Of a DNA stretch of 64,000 bases, positions 53,265 to 62,633 are shown in pieces (the first letter of the stretch is position 1; each line of letters begins with the position of its first letter). Both the position numbers and the translations under genes were made by a program. Origin of the DNA: Clostridia bacterium (GTDB taxonomy: Bacteria; Bacillota; Clostridia; Oscillospirales; QAKW01); NCBI GenBank assembly GCA_017937065.1, contig JAGBEI010000031.1:186001-250000 (forward strand). The letters are read 5' to 3'. Under the pieces are notes generated by a model that was not told the origin of the DNA, searched no databases, and saw only the letters and a program-made list of their open reading frames with translations.

Positions 53265-54210
53265 TGCTCTCACCTCCGCACGTATCGGTATCCGAGAACA
53301 GTCTGTCAAGTCCGTCAAGGTAAACGGCAAAGCCGACAGCGCCCTGCTTTCTGCCCAGCCTTGAAAGCAGACTGTCATACCTTCCGCCTGACAGCACGCT
53401 CTGAGGTATACCGTCAATAAAGCCCTTAAATATTATTCCGTTATAGTAATTTGTATCGTTAAGTATAGAAAAATCTATACGAAGATTTTGCGCAAGCCCG
53501 CTTTTCTCCATATAGCCCGAAATTTTTTCAAGCGCGTCATAAGATGCGCGCATCTCATCGTTTAAGCAGAGCGGACGCGCCTTTTCAAGCACCTCACGCG
53601 GAGTGCCGTAAAGCAGACACGCTGCCGAGAGCGCGTCGGCATATTTTTTGTCAGCCCCGATATCAGAGCAGACGGCGCGCACGGTATCGGCGCTTTTTCT
53701 GCCGACGGCGGACATAAGCTCCGACCTTGCCGCCCCGTTTTGCGTTATCATTCCGATAAGCCCCGTTACAAAGCCCATATGCGACACGTCCAAAAGAAAG
53801 CTGCCGCTTATACTCTCCAGGCTTTTATAGGCAAGCGAGATGACCTCCGCTGTCGAAAAATCGTCAATATCCCCTATACATTCCAAACCGGTCTGCATAA
53901 TTTCCTTAAAACCGCTTCCGCCCGCACGGTAAACACATTCGTTATAAAATACTTTCTGCATACCGCTGCTGTCCTTGGTGTTTTTTATAATGGACAGGGT
54001 TATGTCCGGCTTCAGCGCCATCAGTCTGCCGTCAGTATCGGTAAAGGTTAGAATGCTTTTATCCGAAAGAAAGCTCTTATTCTCCGCGTATAAATCGTAT
54101 TCCTCAAACTTGCTTACCTTATAGCGCCTGTAACCGAAGCTCAGATACAATGTGCGCAGCGTGTATACCGCCCGCTCGGACGGCAGCAGCTCATTGTCAT
54201 TCAATATCAT
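53254..54210 (-). CDS. hisZ: ATP phosphoribosyltransferase regulatory subunit
   Basis: 318 residues, a class II HisRS paralogue that lost aminoacylation and forms an octamer with short HisG, giving histidine feedback control. It retains HisRS-like core segments (KPDITLSIIKNT, YNECVYRAGG, MQTGLECIGDID, SGGRYDSLLSRLGRKQGAVGFAVYLD). There is no C-terminal anticodon domain. Overlaps yerC by 14 bases. Confidence 0.93.
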   Translation of the reverse strand: MILNDNELLPSERAVYTLRTLYLSFGYRRYKVSKFEEYDLYAENKSFLSDKSILTFTDTDGRLMALKPDITLSIIKNTKDSSGMQKVFYNECVYRAGGSGFKEIMQTGLECIGDIDDFSTAEVISLAYKSLESISGSFLLDVSHMGFVTGLIGMITQNGAARSELMSAVGRKSADTVRAVCSDIGADKKYADALSAACLLYGTPREVLEKARPLCLNDEMRASYDALEKISGYMEKSGLAQNLRIDFSILNDTNYYNGIIFKGFIDGIPQSVLSGGRYDSLLSRLGRKQGAVGFAVYLDGLDRLFSDTDTCGGESIGG

Positions 54211-54502
54211 CGTCTTTACCTCTGTTCAATCTTTTAAATACCGTCTTATATCCGTCCTTACCATAGGTAAAGGCGCGGTTTACACGGCTTATTGTCGCCG
54301 AGCTGGCTCCGGTCTGCTCCGCTATCTTATTATATACTTTTTTTTCCGTGAGAAGCTTTGCCACCATCACCCGCTGCGACATATCCAGCATTTCCTTGGT
54401 AGTAAGCAAATCCTCCAAAAAGTCTGCATACTCCTCTTTTGTTTCAAGCGACATCAGCGCGTCGATAAGAAGCTGCGCGCCTTCTGTATGAAAAACGTCC
54501 AT
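54197..54502 (-). CDS. YerC/YecD family TrpR-like protein, candidate his operon repressor
   Basis: 101 residues, TrpR-superfamily helix-turn-helix: LTTKEMLDMSQRVMVAKLLTEKKVYNKIAEQTGASSATISRVNRAF. First gene of the his operon. From the family and this placement, it is probably the histidine-responsive repressor that comparative genomics has named HisR; I infer this from position and fold. It ends in an acidic tail (GKDDDIE). No T-box is present in the short leader, which fits protein-based control. Confidence 0.85.
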   Translation of the reverse strand: MDVFHTEGAQLLIDALMSLETKEEYADFLEDLLTTKEMLDMSQRVMVAKLLTEKKVYNKIAEQTGASSATISRVNRAFTYGKDGYKTVFKRLNRGKDDDIE

Positions 54503-54535
54503 TGCAATACCTCTTTATGATTATTGTACTTTAAC

Positions 54536-54564
54536 ATGATAGCGCTTTAATGCGTAAAAGTCAA
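54536..54564 (-). promoter_or_regulatory. his operon promoter
   Basis: TTGACT (54564-54559), 17 bases, TATCAT (54541-54536) on the minus strand. An imperfect palindrome around AGCGCT (54541-54546) overlaps the -10 side and could be a repressor site. Confidence 0.72.
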
Positions 54565-54594
54565 TAGTGTTTAAAAAATTTTTGAAAAAACGTA

Positions 54595-54632
54595 TAGACA
54601 AATACAGAGTGCAATGGTATAATTGTATACAA
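54595..54632 (+). promoter_or_regulatory. citrate-branch operon promoter with GntR-type operator
   Basis: TAGACA (54595-54600), 17 bases, TATAAT (54618-54623). The perfect palindrome TTGTATACAA (54623-54632) overlaps the expected start of transcription. Its form fits sites of FCD-type GntR regulators, and such a gene is second in the operon. Confidence 0.7.
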
Positions 54633-54664
54633 AAATACATAAATTTATAAAGAGGAGGAAAAAT

Positions 54665-56041
54665 ATGCTTGAAATTTCACCGAAGTCAAACCTTTTGGAG
54701 CAGAACAGTTACAGATACAAGCTTCAGGACGTTGAAAATCCTAATCTTTACCGTGATATATACAGCTATGACGAGGTGCCCAAGGTTGCATTCAATCACA
54801 GGCGCGTGCCTCTTTCCATGCCGGAGGATATTTGGATAACAGACACATCATTCCGCGACGGGCAGCAGTCGGTAAATCCTTATACTGCGGATCAGATTGT
54901 GGATTTATACAAGCTGATGGCAAAGCTGGGCGGGCCGTACGGGATTATACGCCAGACCGAGTTTTTCATATACAGCAGAAAGGACCGTGAGGCGATTGAG
55001 CGGTGCATGGAGCTGGGGCTTAAATTTCCCGAAATCACCACCTGGATACGCGCCAGCCGCGAGGACTTCAAGCTGGTGCGAGAGCTCGGCATACGAGAGA
55101 CCGGAATACTTGTGAGCTGCAGCGACTATCACATCTTTAAAAAGATGAAAATGACACGCGCTCAGGCGATGGATCACTATCTGGCGACCGTAAAGGACGC
55201 GTTTGAAGCGGGCGTTATGCCGCGCTGTCACTTAGAGGATATAACGCGCGCAGATTTCTACGGCTTTGTCGTGCCGTTTGTAAACGAGCTCATGCGACTG
55301 TCACGCGAGGCAAAAATCCCCGTGCGTATCCGTGCCTGCGACACCATGGGCTACGGAGTGCCATATACGGAAGTAGACCTTCCAAGAAGCGTTCCGGGCA
55401 TTATCTACGGGCTTCAGCACTACGCCGACGTAAAAAGCGAGCTTTTGGAATGGCACGGACACAACGATTTTTACAAGGCTGTCGCAAATGCTTCCACAGC
55501 ATGGCTGTACGGCGCTTCGGGCGTAAACTGCTCCCTTTTGGGAATAGGAGAGCGCACCGGCAACGTACCGCTTGAGGCGATGGTGTTCGAGTACGCCTCG
55601 CTCAGAGGCTCGCTTGACGGCATGAACCCGACGGTTATTACCGAAATTGCCGATTACTTCAAGCACAATATCGGCTATAAAATACCGCCTATGACGCCGT
55701 TTGTCGGCAAAAATTTCAATGTAACGCGCGCGGGGATACACGCCGACGGGCTTTTGAAGGACGAAGAAATATACAATATTTTCGACACAAAAAAGCTGCT
55801 GAACCGCCCTGCCTCCGTCATGATAAGCAAAACCTCCGGACTTGCCGGCATAGCATACTGGATAAATCAGAATTATGACCTTGCGGGAGATGAGCTTATT
55901 GACAAGCGTGATCCGCTTGTCGCGGCAGTCAAGCAGTGGGTTGACTGCGAATACGAGGGCGGGCGCACCGCGTCGCTTTCCACAGAGGAGCTGGAACTTA
56001 AGATAGAACAGCTTTCAAACGGAAAATACAAACGCTTGTAA
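54665..56041 (+). CDS. Re-citrate synthase-like (homocitrate/isopropylmalate synthase family)
   Basis: 458 residues from ATG 54665 (agaggagg); the 14 upstream codons are not needed. DRE-TIM metallolyase: ITDTSFRDGQQS near residue 55, RCHLEDITRADFYG, RIRACDTMGYGVPYTEVDLP, and the metal HxHND in EWHGHNDFYKA. The neighbours aconitase and isocitrate dehydrogenase make citrate the likely product (acetyl-CoA + oxaloacetate), as in the Re-citrate synthase of Clostridium kluyveri, rather than homocitrate or isopropylmalate. No LeuA-type C-terminal regulatory domain is present. Product assignment rests mainly on family resemblance and context. Confidence 0.82.
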   Translation: MLEISPKSNLLEQNSYRYKLQDVENPNLYRDIYSYDEVPKVAFNHRRVPLSMPEDIWITDTSFRDGQQSVNPYTADQIVDLYKLMAKLGGPYGIIRQTEFFIYSRKDREAIERCMELGLKFPEITTWIRASREDFKLVRELGIRETGILVSCSDYHIFKKMKMTRAQAMDHYLATVKDAFEAGVMPRCHLEDITRADFYGFVVPFVNELMRLSREAKIPVRIRACDTMGYGVPYTEVDLPRSVPGIIYGLQHYADVKSELLEWHGHNDFYKAVANASTAWLYGASGVNCSLLGIGERTGNVPLEAMVFEYASLRGSLDGMNPTVITEIADYFKHNIGYKIPPMTPFVGKNFNVTRAGIHADGLLKDEEIYNIFDTKKLLNRPASVMISKTSGLAGIAYWINQNYDLAGDELIDKRDPLVAAVKQWVDCEYEGGRTASLSTEELELKIEQLSNGKYKRL

Positions 56042-56054
56042 CGGGGGATTAATT

Positions 56055-56717
56055 ATGAAAGAACACAAGAGCATATCCATAGCCGACCAGATATTCGAGC
56101 AGCTCGAGCACGATATTCTTATCGGAAAATATCAGCGCGGCGAAATCCTGACGGAGCTAAAGCTATGTCAGTCTTTAGGCGTATCCCGTACGCCGATACG
56201 CGAGGCGCTGCGCCGTCTCGAGCAGGAGCATATAATTGAGGAGACCAGCCGCGGCGCCGTTGTTATCGGAATATCGCGCGAGGATCTTTTCGATATGTAT
56301 GAAATACGTATGCACGTCGAGGGGCTCGCGGCAGCGCGCACTGCAGAAAAAATATCGGACGAGGGACTTGCAAAAATGAAAGAGGTGCTGGATCTCCAGC
56401 GCTATTATGTGGACAAAACGGACGCGGACAATTCTGACAATTCGGACAACATTAAAAATCTTGACTCCGAGTTTCACCGCCTGCTGTATATTTTCAGCGG
56501 CAGCAAGGCGTATTACGACACGCTTTTGCCCATACACAAAAAGATGATAAAGTACCGAAAGGCTGCAGTTAAAAGCCACAGCCGGGCAAGACAGTCACTG
56601 AGCGAGCACGAGGGAATCTACCGTGCGCTGGAAGCGCACGACCCGGAGCTTGCAAAAAATCTTACAATAGAGCACGCCTCAAGAGCGCGCGACAGTATAC
56701 TTGAAAAGGAGATATAA
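56055..56717 (+). CDS. GntR family transcriptional regulator (FadR/FCD subfamily)
   Basis: 220 residues. Winged helix at about residues 8-75 (KYQRGEILTELKLCQSLGVSRTPIREALRRLEQEHII). The FCD all-helical sensor follows (DLFDMYEIRMHVEGLAAARTAEKIS, then EFHRLLYIFSGSKAYYDTL, and HEGIYRALEAHDPELAKNLTIEHA), with the Asp/His residues that bind a metal and an organic acid. Embedded between citrate synthase and aconitase genes, it probably responds to a TCA-type acid and acts on the palindrome at the operon promoter. Confidence 0.88.
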   Translation: MKEHKSISIADQIFEQLEHDILIGKYQRGEILTELKLCQSLGVSRTPIREALRRLEQEHIIEETSRGAVVIGISREDLFDMYEIRMHVEGLAAARTAEKISDEGLAKMKEVLDLQRYYVDKTDADNSDNSDNIKNLDSEFHRLLYIFSGSKAYYDTLLPIHKKMIKYRKAAVKSHSRARQSLSEHEGIYRALEAHDPELAKNLTIEHASRARDSILEKEI

Positions 56718-56722
56718 CAGCA

Positions 56723-58654
56723 ATGGGACTTACAATCGCACAAAAAATCATTAAAAGCCATCTTGTCAGCGGCGAAATGACGCCGGGGCAGGAAATTTCA
56801 ATTAAAATCGATCAGACACTCACGCAGGACGCAACCGGCACCATGGCGTACCTTGAATTCGAAACAATGGGTATCGAGCGCGTACGCACGGAACGCTCGG
56901 TTGCTTACATAGACCACAACACGCTCCAGTCGGGCTTTGAAAACGCGGACGACCACCGCTATATACAGTCGGTTGCCAAAAAGTACGGCATTTACTTTTC
57001 CCGCCCCGGCAACGGAATCTGTCATCAGGTACATTTAGAGCGGTTCGGTATACCAGGAAAAACGCTTATCGGCTCGGACAGCCATACCCCGACGGGCGGC
57101 GGCATAGGAATGCTCGCATTCGGCGCGGGCGGACTGGACGTTGCGGTTGCCATGGGCGGCGGCGCGTATTACATAACAATGCCCAAAATGATAAAGGTTA
57201 ATCTCACCGGAAAGCTCCGTCCGTTTGTCACGGCAAAGGACGTAAGTCTTGAAATACTGCGCATACTGTCCGTCAAGGGCGGTGTGGGATATATAATCGA
57301 GTGGGGCGGCGAGGGTGTAAAAACACTGTCCGTGCCCGAGCGCGCAACCATTACCAACATGGGCACAGAGCTTGGCGCCACAACGTCGATATTCCCGTCA
57401 GACGAGACCACTCGCGCGTTTTTAAAAGCGGAGGGCAGAGAGCAGGACTACATACCGCTCGAAAGCGACGCCGACGCTGTCTATGACCGCGTGATAGACA
57501 TAAACCTGTCCGAGCTGGAGCCGCTTATTGCAAAGCCGCACATGCCCGACAACGTCGTAACGGTCAGCAGTCTCAAGGGAACCAAGGTTGACCAGGTCTG
57601 CATCGGCTCCTGCACCAACTCGTCACTGCTCGACATGCTCAAGGTCGCGGCAATGCTCAGGGGCAGGACAATATCTCCGTCCGTAAGTCTTTCCATCTCC
57701 CCCGGCTCAAAGCAGGTGCTTACAATGCTTGCCGACTGCGGCGCACTGACCGATATTCTCGCCTCAGGCGCCCGCGTTCTGGAATGCGCATGCGGTCCCT
57801 GCATCGGCATGGGCTTTTCTCCCAATTCGGGCGGCGTGTCGCTGCGCACCTTTAACCGCAATTTTGAGGGCAGAAGCGGCACGGCAGACGGCAAGGTTTA
57901 TCTTGTTTCGCCGGAGACTGCGGTAGCCGCGGCGCTGACGGGCGAGATTACAGACCCCTCTGCGCTTGACATGAGCATTAAAATTGACTTCCCCGATAAA
58001 TTCCGCATCGACGACAGCGCGGTAATACCTCCCGCATCGCCAAAAGAGGCAAAGTCGCTTGAGGTTTTGCGCGGGCCGAACATCAAGAAATTCCCCGACA
58101 GTATGCCTCAGACCGACTCGATAAAGGCACCGCTGATATTAAAGGTGGGCGACAACATCACGACCGACCACATCATGCCGGCGGGCGCCAAGATCCTGCC
58201 GTTCCGCTCAAACATTCCCTACCTCTCGCAGTTCTGCTTCGGAGTCTGCGACAAGACCTTCCCCGAACGCGCAAAGGCGGCGGGACAGAGCATAATTGTG
58301 GGCGGCACAAACTACGGTCAGGGCTCGTCACGCGAGCACGCGGCGCTTGTTCCGCTGTATCTGGGCGTGCGTGTTGTTATTACAAAAAGCTTTGCCAGAA
58401 TACACATTGCAAACCTCATAAACGCGGGCATCATGCCGCTGACCTTTAAAAATCCCGACGATTACGACAAGCTCAATCAGGGTGATACACTCTCAATAGA
58501 CGGCGTATTCGACGGCATGGACAGCGGCGAAATGACGCTTATAAACGAGACGACGGGCGACAGAATCCCGCTTGTCTGCTCCTACACGCAAAGACAGAAG
58601 GATATACTCAAGGCGGGCGGACTCTTAAGCTACACAAAGAAAGAAGGAAAATAA
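56723..58654 (+). CDS. aconitate hydratase
   Basis: 643 residues, the compact bacterial aconitase form, shorter than the roughly 900-residue AcnA. 4Fe-4S ligands: Cys in IGSCTNSSLLD and CACGPCIGMGF. Also visible: VHLERFGIPGKTLIGSDSHTPTGGG, the swivel domain GDNITTDHIMPAGAKILPF and NYGQGSSREHAAL. It isomerises citrate to isocitrate. Isopropylmalate isomerase is excluded by the single-chain layout and by context. It is spaced 5 bases from gntR and 1 base from the next gene. Confidence 0.93.
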   Translation: MGLTIAQKIIKSHLVSGEMTPGQEISIKIDQTLTQDATGTMAYLEFETMGIERVRTERSVAYIDHNTLQSGFENADDHRYIQSVAKKYGIYFSRPGNGICHQVHLERFGIPGKTLIGSDSHTPTGGGIGMLAFGAGGLDVAVAMGGGAYYITMPKMIKVNLTGKLRPFVTAKDVSLEILRILSVKGGVGYIIEWGGEGVKTLSVPERATITNMGTELGATTSIFPSDETTRAFLKAEGREQDYIPLESDADAVYDRVIDINLSELEPLIAKPHMPDNVVTVSSLKGTKVDQVCIGSCTNSSLLDMLKVAAMLRGRTISPSVSLSISPGSKQVLTMLADCGALTDILASGARVLECACGPCIGMGFSPNSGGVSLRTFNRNFEGRSGTADGKVYLVSPETAVAAALTGEITDPSALDMSIKIDFPDKFRIDDSAVIPPASPKEAKSLEVLRGPNIKKFPDSMPQTDSIKAPLILKVGDNITTDHIMPAGAKILPFRSNIPYLSQFCFGVCDKTFPERAKAAGQSIIVGGTNYGQGSSREHAALVPLYLGVRVVITKSFARIHIANLINAGIMPLTFKNPDDYDKLNQGDTLSIDGVFDGMDSGEMTLINETTGDRIPLVCSYTQRQKDILKAGGLLSYTKKEGK

Positions 58655-58655
58655 G

Positions 58656-59804
58656 ATGGAAAAATACATTGACAGCGCGGTCGAGCAGTTCAGGGCACTT
58701 ATCACCGAACAGCTCGCACGCCAGAACCGTATGGAAAACGACAATTTTGTAAAGGACTTCAAAAATGCGGATAAAATCATAATCGGAATCTGCGGCGGCG
58801 ACGGCATCGGGCCCATTATTACAAACGGTGCGCAGCGCGTTTTGGAGTATCTGCTCTCCGACGAGATAAAATCGGGTAGAGTAGAAATGCGCGTCATAGA
58901 CGGGCTCACGATAGAAAACCGTCTTGCATGCGGCAAGGCGATACCCGACGATGTCTTAGCCCAAATAAAAGCGTGCGACGTTATTTTGAAGGGGCCGACT
59001 ACAACTCCGAAGGGCGGCACTATGGAGAGTGCCAACGTCGCCATGCGCCGTGAGCTGGATCTGTATGCCAACGTGCGCCCCGTCAGCGTGCCGGAGCTTG
59101 ACATAGACTGGATTTTCTACCGCGAAAACACTGAGGGCGAATATGTTCTGGGCAGCCGCGGCGTGGAAATTCCAGAAAAGCTGGCAATGGACTTTAAGGT
59201 GACGACAAACGCGGGAACAAAAAGAATTGCCCGTGCTGCGTTTGAATATGCAAAAAACAACGGCAAGACAAATGTCGCAATCGTCACAAAGGCAAACATC
59301 ATGAAAAAAACGGACGGGAAATTCTCAGAGCTGTGCCATGAGGTTGCAAAGGACTATCCCGGAATTACGGCTGACGACTGGTACATCGACATAATGACCG
59401 CAAATCTTATAAACGAGAACAACCGCTCAAAATTCCAGGTATTTGTGCTGCCCAATCTCTACGGCGATATTATAACGGACGAGGCGGCGCAGATTCAGGG
59501 CGGCGTAGGCACGGCGGGCAGCGCCAACATAGGCGACAGATACGCTATGTTTGAGGCAATCCACGGCTCAGCGCCCAGAATGATGGAACGCGGCGACGGA
59601 AAGTACGCTAACCCATCAAGCATGCTTAAAGCGTCAGAAATGCTGCTTCGCCATATCGCCATGAGCGACAGGGCAGACAAACTTGCAAAAGCTATGAAAA
59701 TATGCACCGAGACTGAAAAGAAGCTTATAATCACAGGCAGAAATACAGGCGCTACCTGCATTGAGTTTGCAGACTACGTCATGGAAACGCTGGGCTCGCT
59801 TTAA
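58656..59804 (+). CDS. isocitrate dehydrogenase (isocitrate/isopropylmalate dehydrogenase family)
   Basis: 382 residues. Beta-decarboxylating dehydrogenase: GICGGDGIGPIIT, RRELDLYANVRPV, FYRENTEGEYVLGSRGVE, VTKANIMKKTDGKF, LYGDIITDEAAQIQGG and HGSAPRMMERGDGKYANPSSM. Directly after aconitase, it should make 2-oxoglutarate for glutamate synthesis. I could not decide NAD versus NADP. An unusual charged N-terminal helix of about 40 residues (EQFRALITEQLARQNRMENDNF) precedes the Rossmann core. Confidence 0.9.
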   Translation: MEKYIDSAVEQFRALITEQLARQNRMENDNFVKDFKNADKIIIGICGGDGIGPIITNGAQRVLEYLLSDEIKSGRVEMRVIDGLTIENRLACGKAIPDDVLAQIKACDVILKGPTTTPKGGTMESANVAMRRELDLYANVRPVSVPELDIDWIFYRENTEGEYVLGSRGVEIPEKLAMDFKVTTNAGTKRIARAAFEYAKNNGKTNVAIVTKANIMKKTDGKFSELCHEVAKDYPGITADDWYIDIMTANLINENNRSKFQVFVLPNLYGDIITDEAAQIQGGVGTAGSANIGDRYAMFEAIHGSAPRMMERGDGKYANPSSMLKASEMLLRHIAMSDRADKLAKAMKICTETEKKLIITGRNTGATCIEFADYVMETLGSL

Positions 59805-59834
59805 TTTAATATTACAAATAGCAGGTATAATATT

Positions 59835-61115
59835 ATGAAACAATATGATGTCATAGTTGCCGGCGGCGGCTTTGCAGGCGCCGCCGCGGCGCTTGCCGCA
59901 GCACGTGAGGGACTTTCGGTGCTGCTCTTTGACAAATCAAACTGCCTGGGCGGCGCGGCGGTCAACTGCCTTGTAAATCCTTTTATGCCGTATACGACAC
60001 AAATAAACGGCAAAACCACCGAGCTGTCACAGGGAATTTTCAAGAAAATACGCGACAGTCTGTACGATATGCGAAAGCAGACAGGCGAAATGCAGTTCCC
60101 CGAAAAAATAAACATGTTTTCCGAAGAACATTTAAAAGTGCTGCTCAACCGCATGATGAGAAATGCGGGAGTGGAGCTGCTGTTTCATGTATATCTCTGC
60201 GGAGTCAGCTCCGAAAACGGTAATATAAAAAATGTGCTTGTCGCTTCAAAATCCGGTATTTTAACACTGAAAGCAGACTATTTTATTGACGCGACCGGAG
60301 ACGGGCTGCTGGCTGCTATGTCCGGCTGTAATTTCAGACTCGGACGGCCGCAGGACGGTCTCTGTCAGCCAATGACCCTTTGCTTCAGACTGTCAAACGT
60401 GGATATTGACAAATACAAAGAGCAGAAAGATGAAATACAAAAAAAGTACAAACAGTTCAAAAGCGAGGGCAAAATAAAAAATCCGCGCGAAGATATACTT
60501 GTTTTCAACATGCCTCAAAAAGGGGTTTTACATTTTAATACGACACGTATAGTAAAGCTCAACCCCACCGACCCGTTTGACGTTACGCGCGCGGAGCTTG
60601 AAGTCAGAGAGCAGGCATTTGAAATATATTGCTTTTTAAAGGATAACTTTGAAAGCTTTAAAAACTGCGAGCTTATATATACGGCTCCCGAAATCGGAGT
60701 CAGGGAAAGCCGTATGATAGACGGGCTGTACACGCTTACCGGTCAAGACCTGCGCGCCTGCGCACGCTTTGACGATTCCGTTGCGTTGGGAAATTATGAT
60801 ATAGATATCCATAACCCCGAGGGCGAGGGCACCAGTCACTACTATTTTCCCGCAGGTCAATATTACGAAATACCGTACCGCTGCCTTGTGCCAAAGGATA
60901 CGGGCAACCTGCTTGTCGCAGGACGCTGCATATCCGTTGATCATGAGGCGCAGGCGTCAATCCGCATTATGCCGATAGTCTGCTGTCTGGGCGAGGCTGC
61001 GGGCGCCGCTGCCGCCGCGGCAAAAAAAGACGGTGTTTCGTTTAAGGACGCAGATATCGCTAAAATCCAGCGCATACTCACCGCAAACGGAGCGATTATC
61101 CACGCCGGATGTTGA
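59835..61115 (+). CDS. FAD-dependent oxidoreductase
   Basis: 426 residues, FAD_oxidored family (thiazole-synthase/fumarate-reductase-like FAD fold). The N-terminal dinucleotide motif is DVIVAGGGFAGAAAALAAAREG, followed by LFDKSNCLGGAAV. A second FAD-contacting piece is DYFIDATGDGLLAAMSGC, and the C-terminal one is GNLLVAGRCISVDHEAQASIRIMPIVCCLGEAAG. Cytosolic. Substrate unknown; many homologues sit in carbohydrate loci. It follows isocitrate dehydrogenase by 30 bases and is likely co-transcribed. Confidence 0.8.
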   Translation: MKQYDVIVAGGGFAGAAAALAAAREGLSVLLFDKSNCLGGAAVNCLVNPFMPYTTQINGKTTELSQGIFKKIRDSLYDMRKQTGEMQFPEKINMFSEEHLKVLLNRMMRNAGVELLFHVYLCGVSSENGNIKNVLVASKSGILTLKADYFIDATGDGLLAAMSGCNFRLGRPQDGLCQPMTLCFRLSNVDIDKYKEQKDEIQKKYKQFKSEGKIKNPREDILVFNMPQKGVLHFNTTRIVKLNPTDPFDVTRAELEVREQAFEIYCFLKDNFESFKNCELIYTAPEIGVRESRMIDGLYTLTGQDLRACARFDDSVALGNYDIDIHNPEGEGTSHYYFPAGQYYEIPYRCLVPKDTGNLLVAGRCISVDHEAQASIRIMPIVCCLGEAAGAAAAAAKKDGVSFKDADIAKIQRILTANGAIIHAGC

Positions 61116-61140
61116 CAGGGCGCATTGCGTGATATATAAT
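61112..61140 (+). promoter_or_regulatory. glyS promoter
   Basis: TTGACA (61112-61117), 17 bases, TATAAT (61135-61140): consensus. The -35 hexamer overlaps the stop codon of the FAD oxidoreductase. The 45-base leader is too short for a T-box. Confidence 0.85.
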
Positions 61141-61185
61141 ATTGAAACAATATGAAAGTAAAATAAATTCCAACGGAGCTTTAAA

Positions 61186-62589
61186 ATGAACAATAAAGAC
61201 AAAACAATGGATAAAATAGTCGCACTGTGCAAAAACCGCGGATTTGTGTATGCGGGCAGTGAAATTTACGGCGGTCTTGCAAACAGCTGGGACTACGGTC
61301 CTTTGGGTGCGGAGCTTAAAAATAACGTAAAGCGCATGTGGTGGAAAAAGTTTGTGCAGGAATGTCCGTATAACGTAGGTCTTGACAGCGCGATACTGAT
61401 GAATCCCCAAACTTGGGTGGCGTCGGGGCATCTCGGCGGTTTTTCCGACCCGCTGATGGACTGCAAGGTGTGCAAAACACGCCACCGCGCGGACAAGCTG
61501 ATAGAGGACTACGCCGCACAGAACAACACAGACGACAATCCCGCCGGTTGGAGCGATGAGCAGATGTTTTCCTTTATAAAGGAAAAGCACATCGTCTGCC
61601 CTGCCTGCGGCTCGTCCGACTTTACAGATATCCGAAAATTCAACCTTATGTTCAAGACGTTTCAGGGCGTCACGGAGGATTCCTCCTCCACGCTTTACCT
61701 GCGCCCGGAGACCGCGCAGGGTATTTTTGTAAATTTCAAAAATATCCAGCGCACCACGCGCAAAAAGGTGCCGTTCGGCGTAGGTCAGATAGGCAAGTCC
61801 TTCAGAAACGAGTTAACCCCCGGCAACTTCACCTTCCGCACACGTGAGTTTGAGCAGATGGAGCTGGAGTTTTTCTGCAAACCGGGCACCGACCTTGAAT
61901 GGTTTGACTACTGGCGCGGATTCTGCCGCGACTGGCTGTACGGGCTGGGAATTAAGGAGGAAAACCTCAGACTGCGCGACCATGACAAAGAAGAGCTGTG
62001 CTTCTACTCAAAGGCGACAACAGATTTTGAATTTCTGTTCCCGTTCGGCTGGGGCGAGCTGTGGGGTATCGCAGACCGCACCGACTACGATCTTTCGCAG
62101 CATGCGGAGCACTCCAAGGAGCCGATGGAATACTTCGACCCCGAAACCAATGAAAAATACGTGCCTTATGTAATAGAACCGTCGCTGGGCGCCGACCGCG
62201 TTGTTCTGGCATTTCTGTGCGACGCCTACGACGAGGAGAACATTTCAAACGATCCAGCCAAAGAGGACATACGCACGGTGCTGCGCCTGCATCCCGCACT
62301 CGCGCCGTTTAAGGCGGCAGTTCTCCCCTTATCCAAAAAGCTGAGCGACAAGGCGACTGAGGTATTCACCGAGCTGTCCAGGAGCTTTTGCGTCGAATTT
62401 GACGACGCGGGCTCTATCGGCAAACGCTACCGCCGCCAGGACGAAATCGGCACGCCGCTTTGCATCACCTACGATTTTGACAGTGAGCAGGACGGCTGCG
62501 TAACAGTCCGCGACCGCGACACAATGCAGCAGGAACGCATAAAAATCGGGGAGCTGACAGCGTACATTGCGCAAAAAATTAACTTTTAA
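61186..62589 (+). CDS. glyS: glycine--tRNA ligase (homodimeric type)
   Basis: 467 residues, alpha2 GlyRS rather than the alpha2beta2 glyQ/glyS type. Class II motifs: [23 protein letters not shown], the [11 protein letters not shown] segment, [31 protein letters not shown] (motif 2), and [18 protein letters not shown] (motif 3). The C-terminal anticodon domain is at about 365-465. A Zn site is suggested by [11 protein letters not shown] and CPACGSSD. Good cggag upstream. Confidence 0.97.
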   Translation: MNNKDKTMDKIVALCKNRGFVYAGSEIYGGLANSWDYGPLGAELKNNVKRMWWKKFVQECPYNVGLDSAILMNPQTWVASGHLGGFSDPLMDCKVCKTRHRADKLIEDYAAQNNTDDNPAGWSDEQMFSFIKEKHIVCPACGSSDFTDIRKFNLMFKTFQGVTEDSSSTLYLRPETAQGIFVNFKNIQRTTRKKVPFGVGQIGKSFRNELTPGNFTFRTREFEQMELEFFCKPGTDLEWFDYWRGFCRDWLYGLGIKEENLRLRDHDKEELCFYSKATTDFEFLFPFGWGELWGIADRTDYDLSQHAEHSKEPMEYFDPETNEKYVPYVIEPSLGADRVVLAFLCDAYDEENISNDPAKEDIRTVLRLHPALAPFKAAVLPLSKKLSDKATEVFTELSRSFCVEFDDAGSIGKRYRRQDEIGTPLCITYDFDSEQDGCVTVRDRDTMQQERIKIGELTAYIAQKINF

Positions 62590-62598
62590 AAATTTGTG

Positions 62599-62627
62599 TT
62601 GACAAACGCCCTTATATTTTGTATAAT
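62599..62627 (+). promoter_or_regulatory. rpmH promoter
   Basis: TTGACA (62599-62604), 17 bases, TATAAT (62622-62627): consensus. Confidence 0.85.
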
Positions 62628-62633
62628 GCTAAC

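Noticed and set aside
53265-53417. 51-codon N-terminal extension of hisG
   Set aside because: It lies inside hisZ, shows no HisG homology, and the TTG at 53264 has a proper Shine-Dalgarno.
61096-61104. TTATCCACG, resembling a DnaA box, near rpmH
   Set aside because: A single imperfect copy inside a coding region; no cluster of boxes, so not an origin.
61116-61185. T-box leader for glyS
   Set aside because: Only about 45 bases separate the transcription start and ATG, with no GGTGG-type tract.
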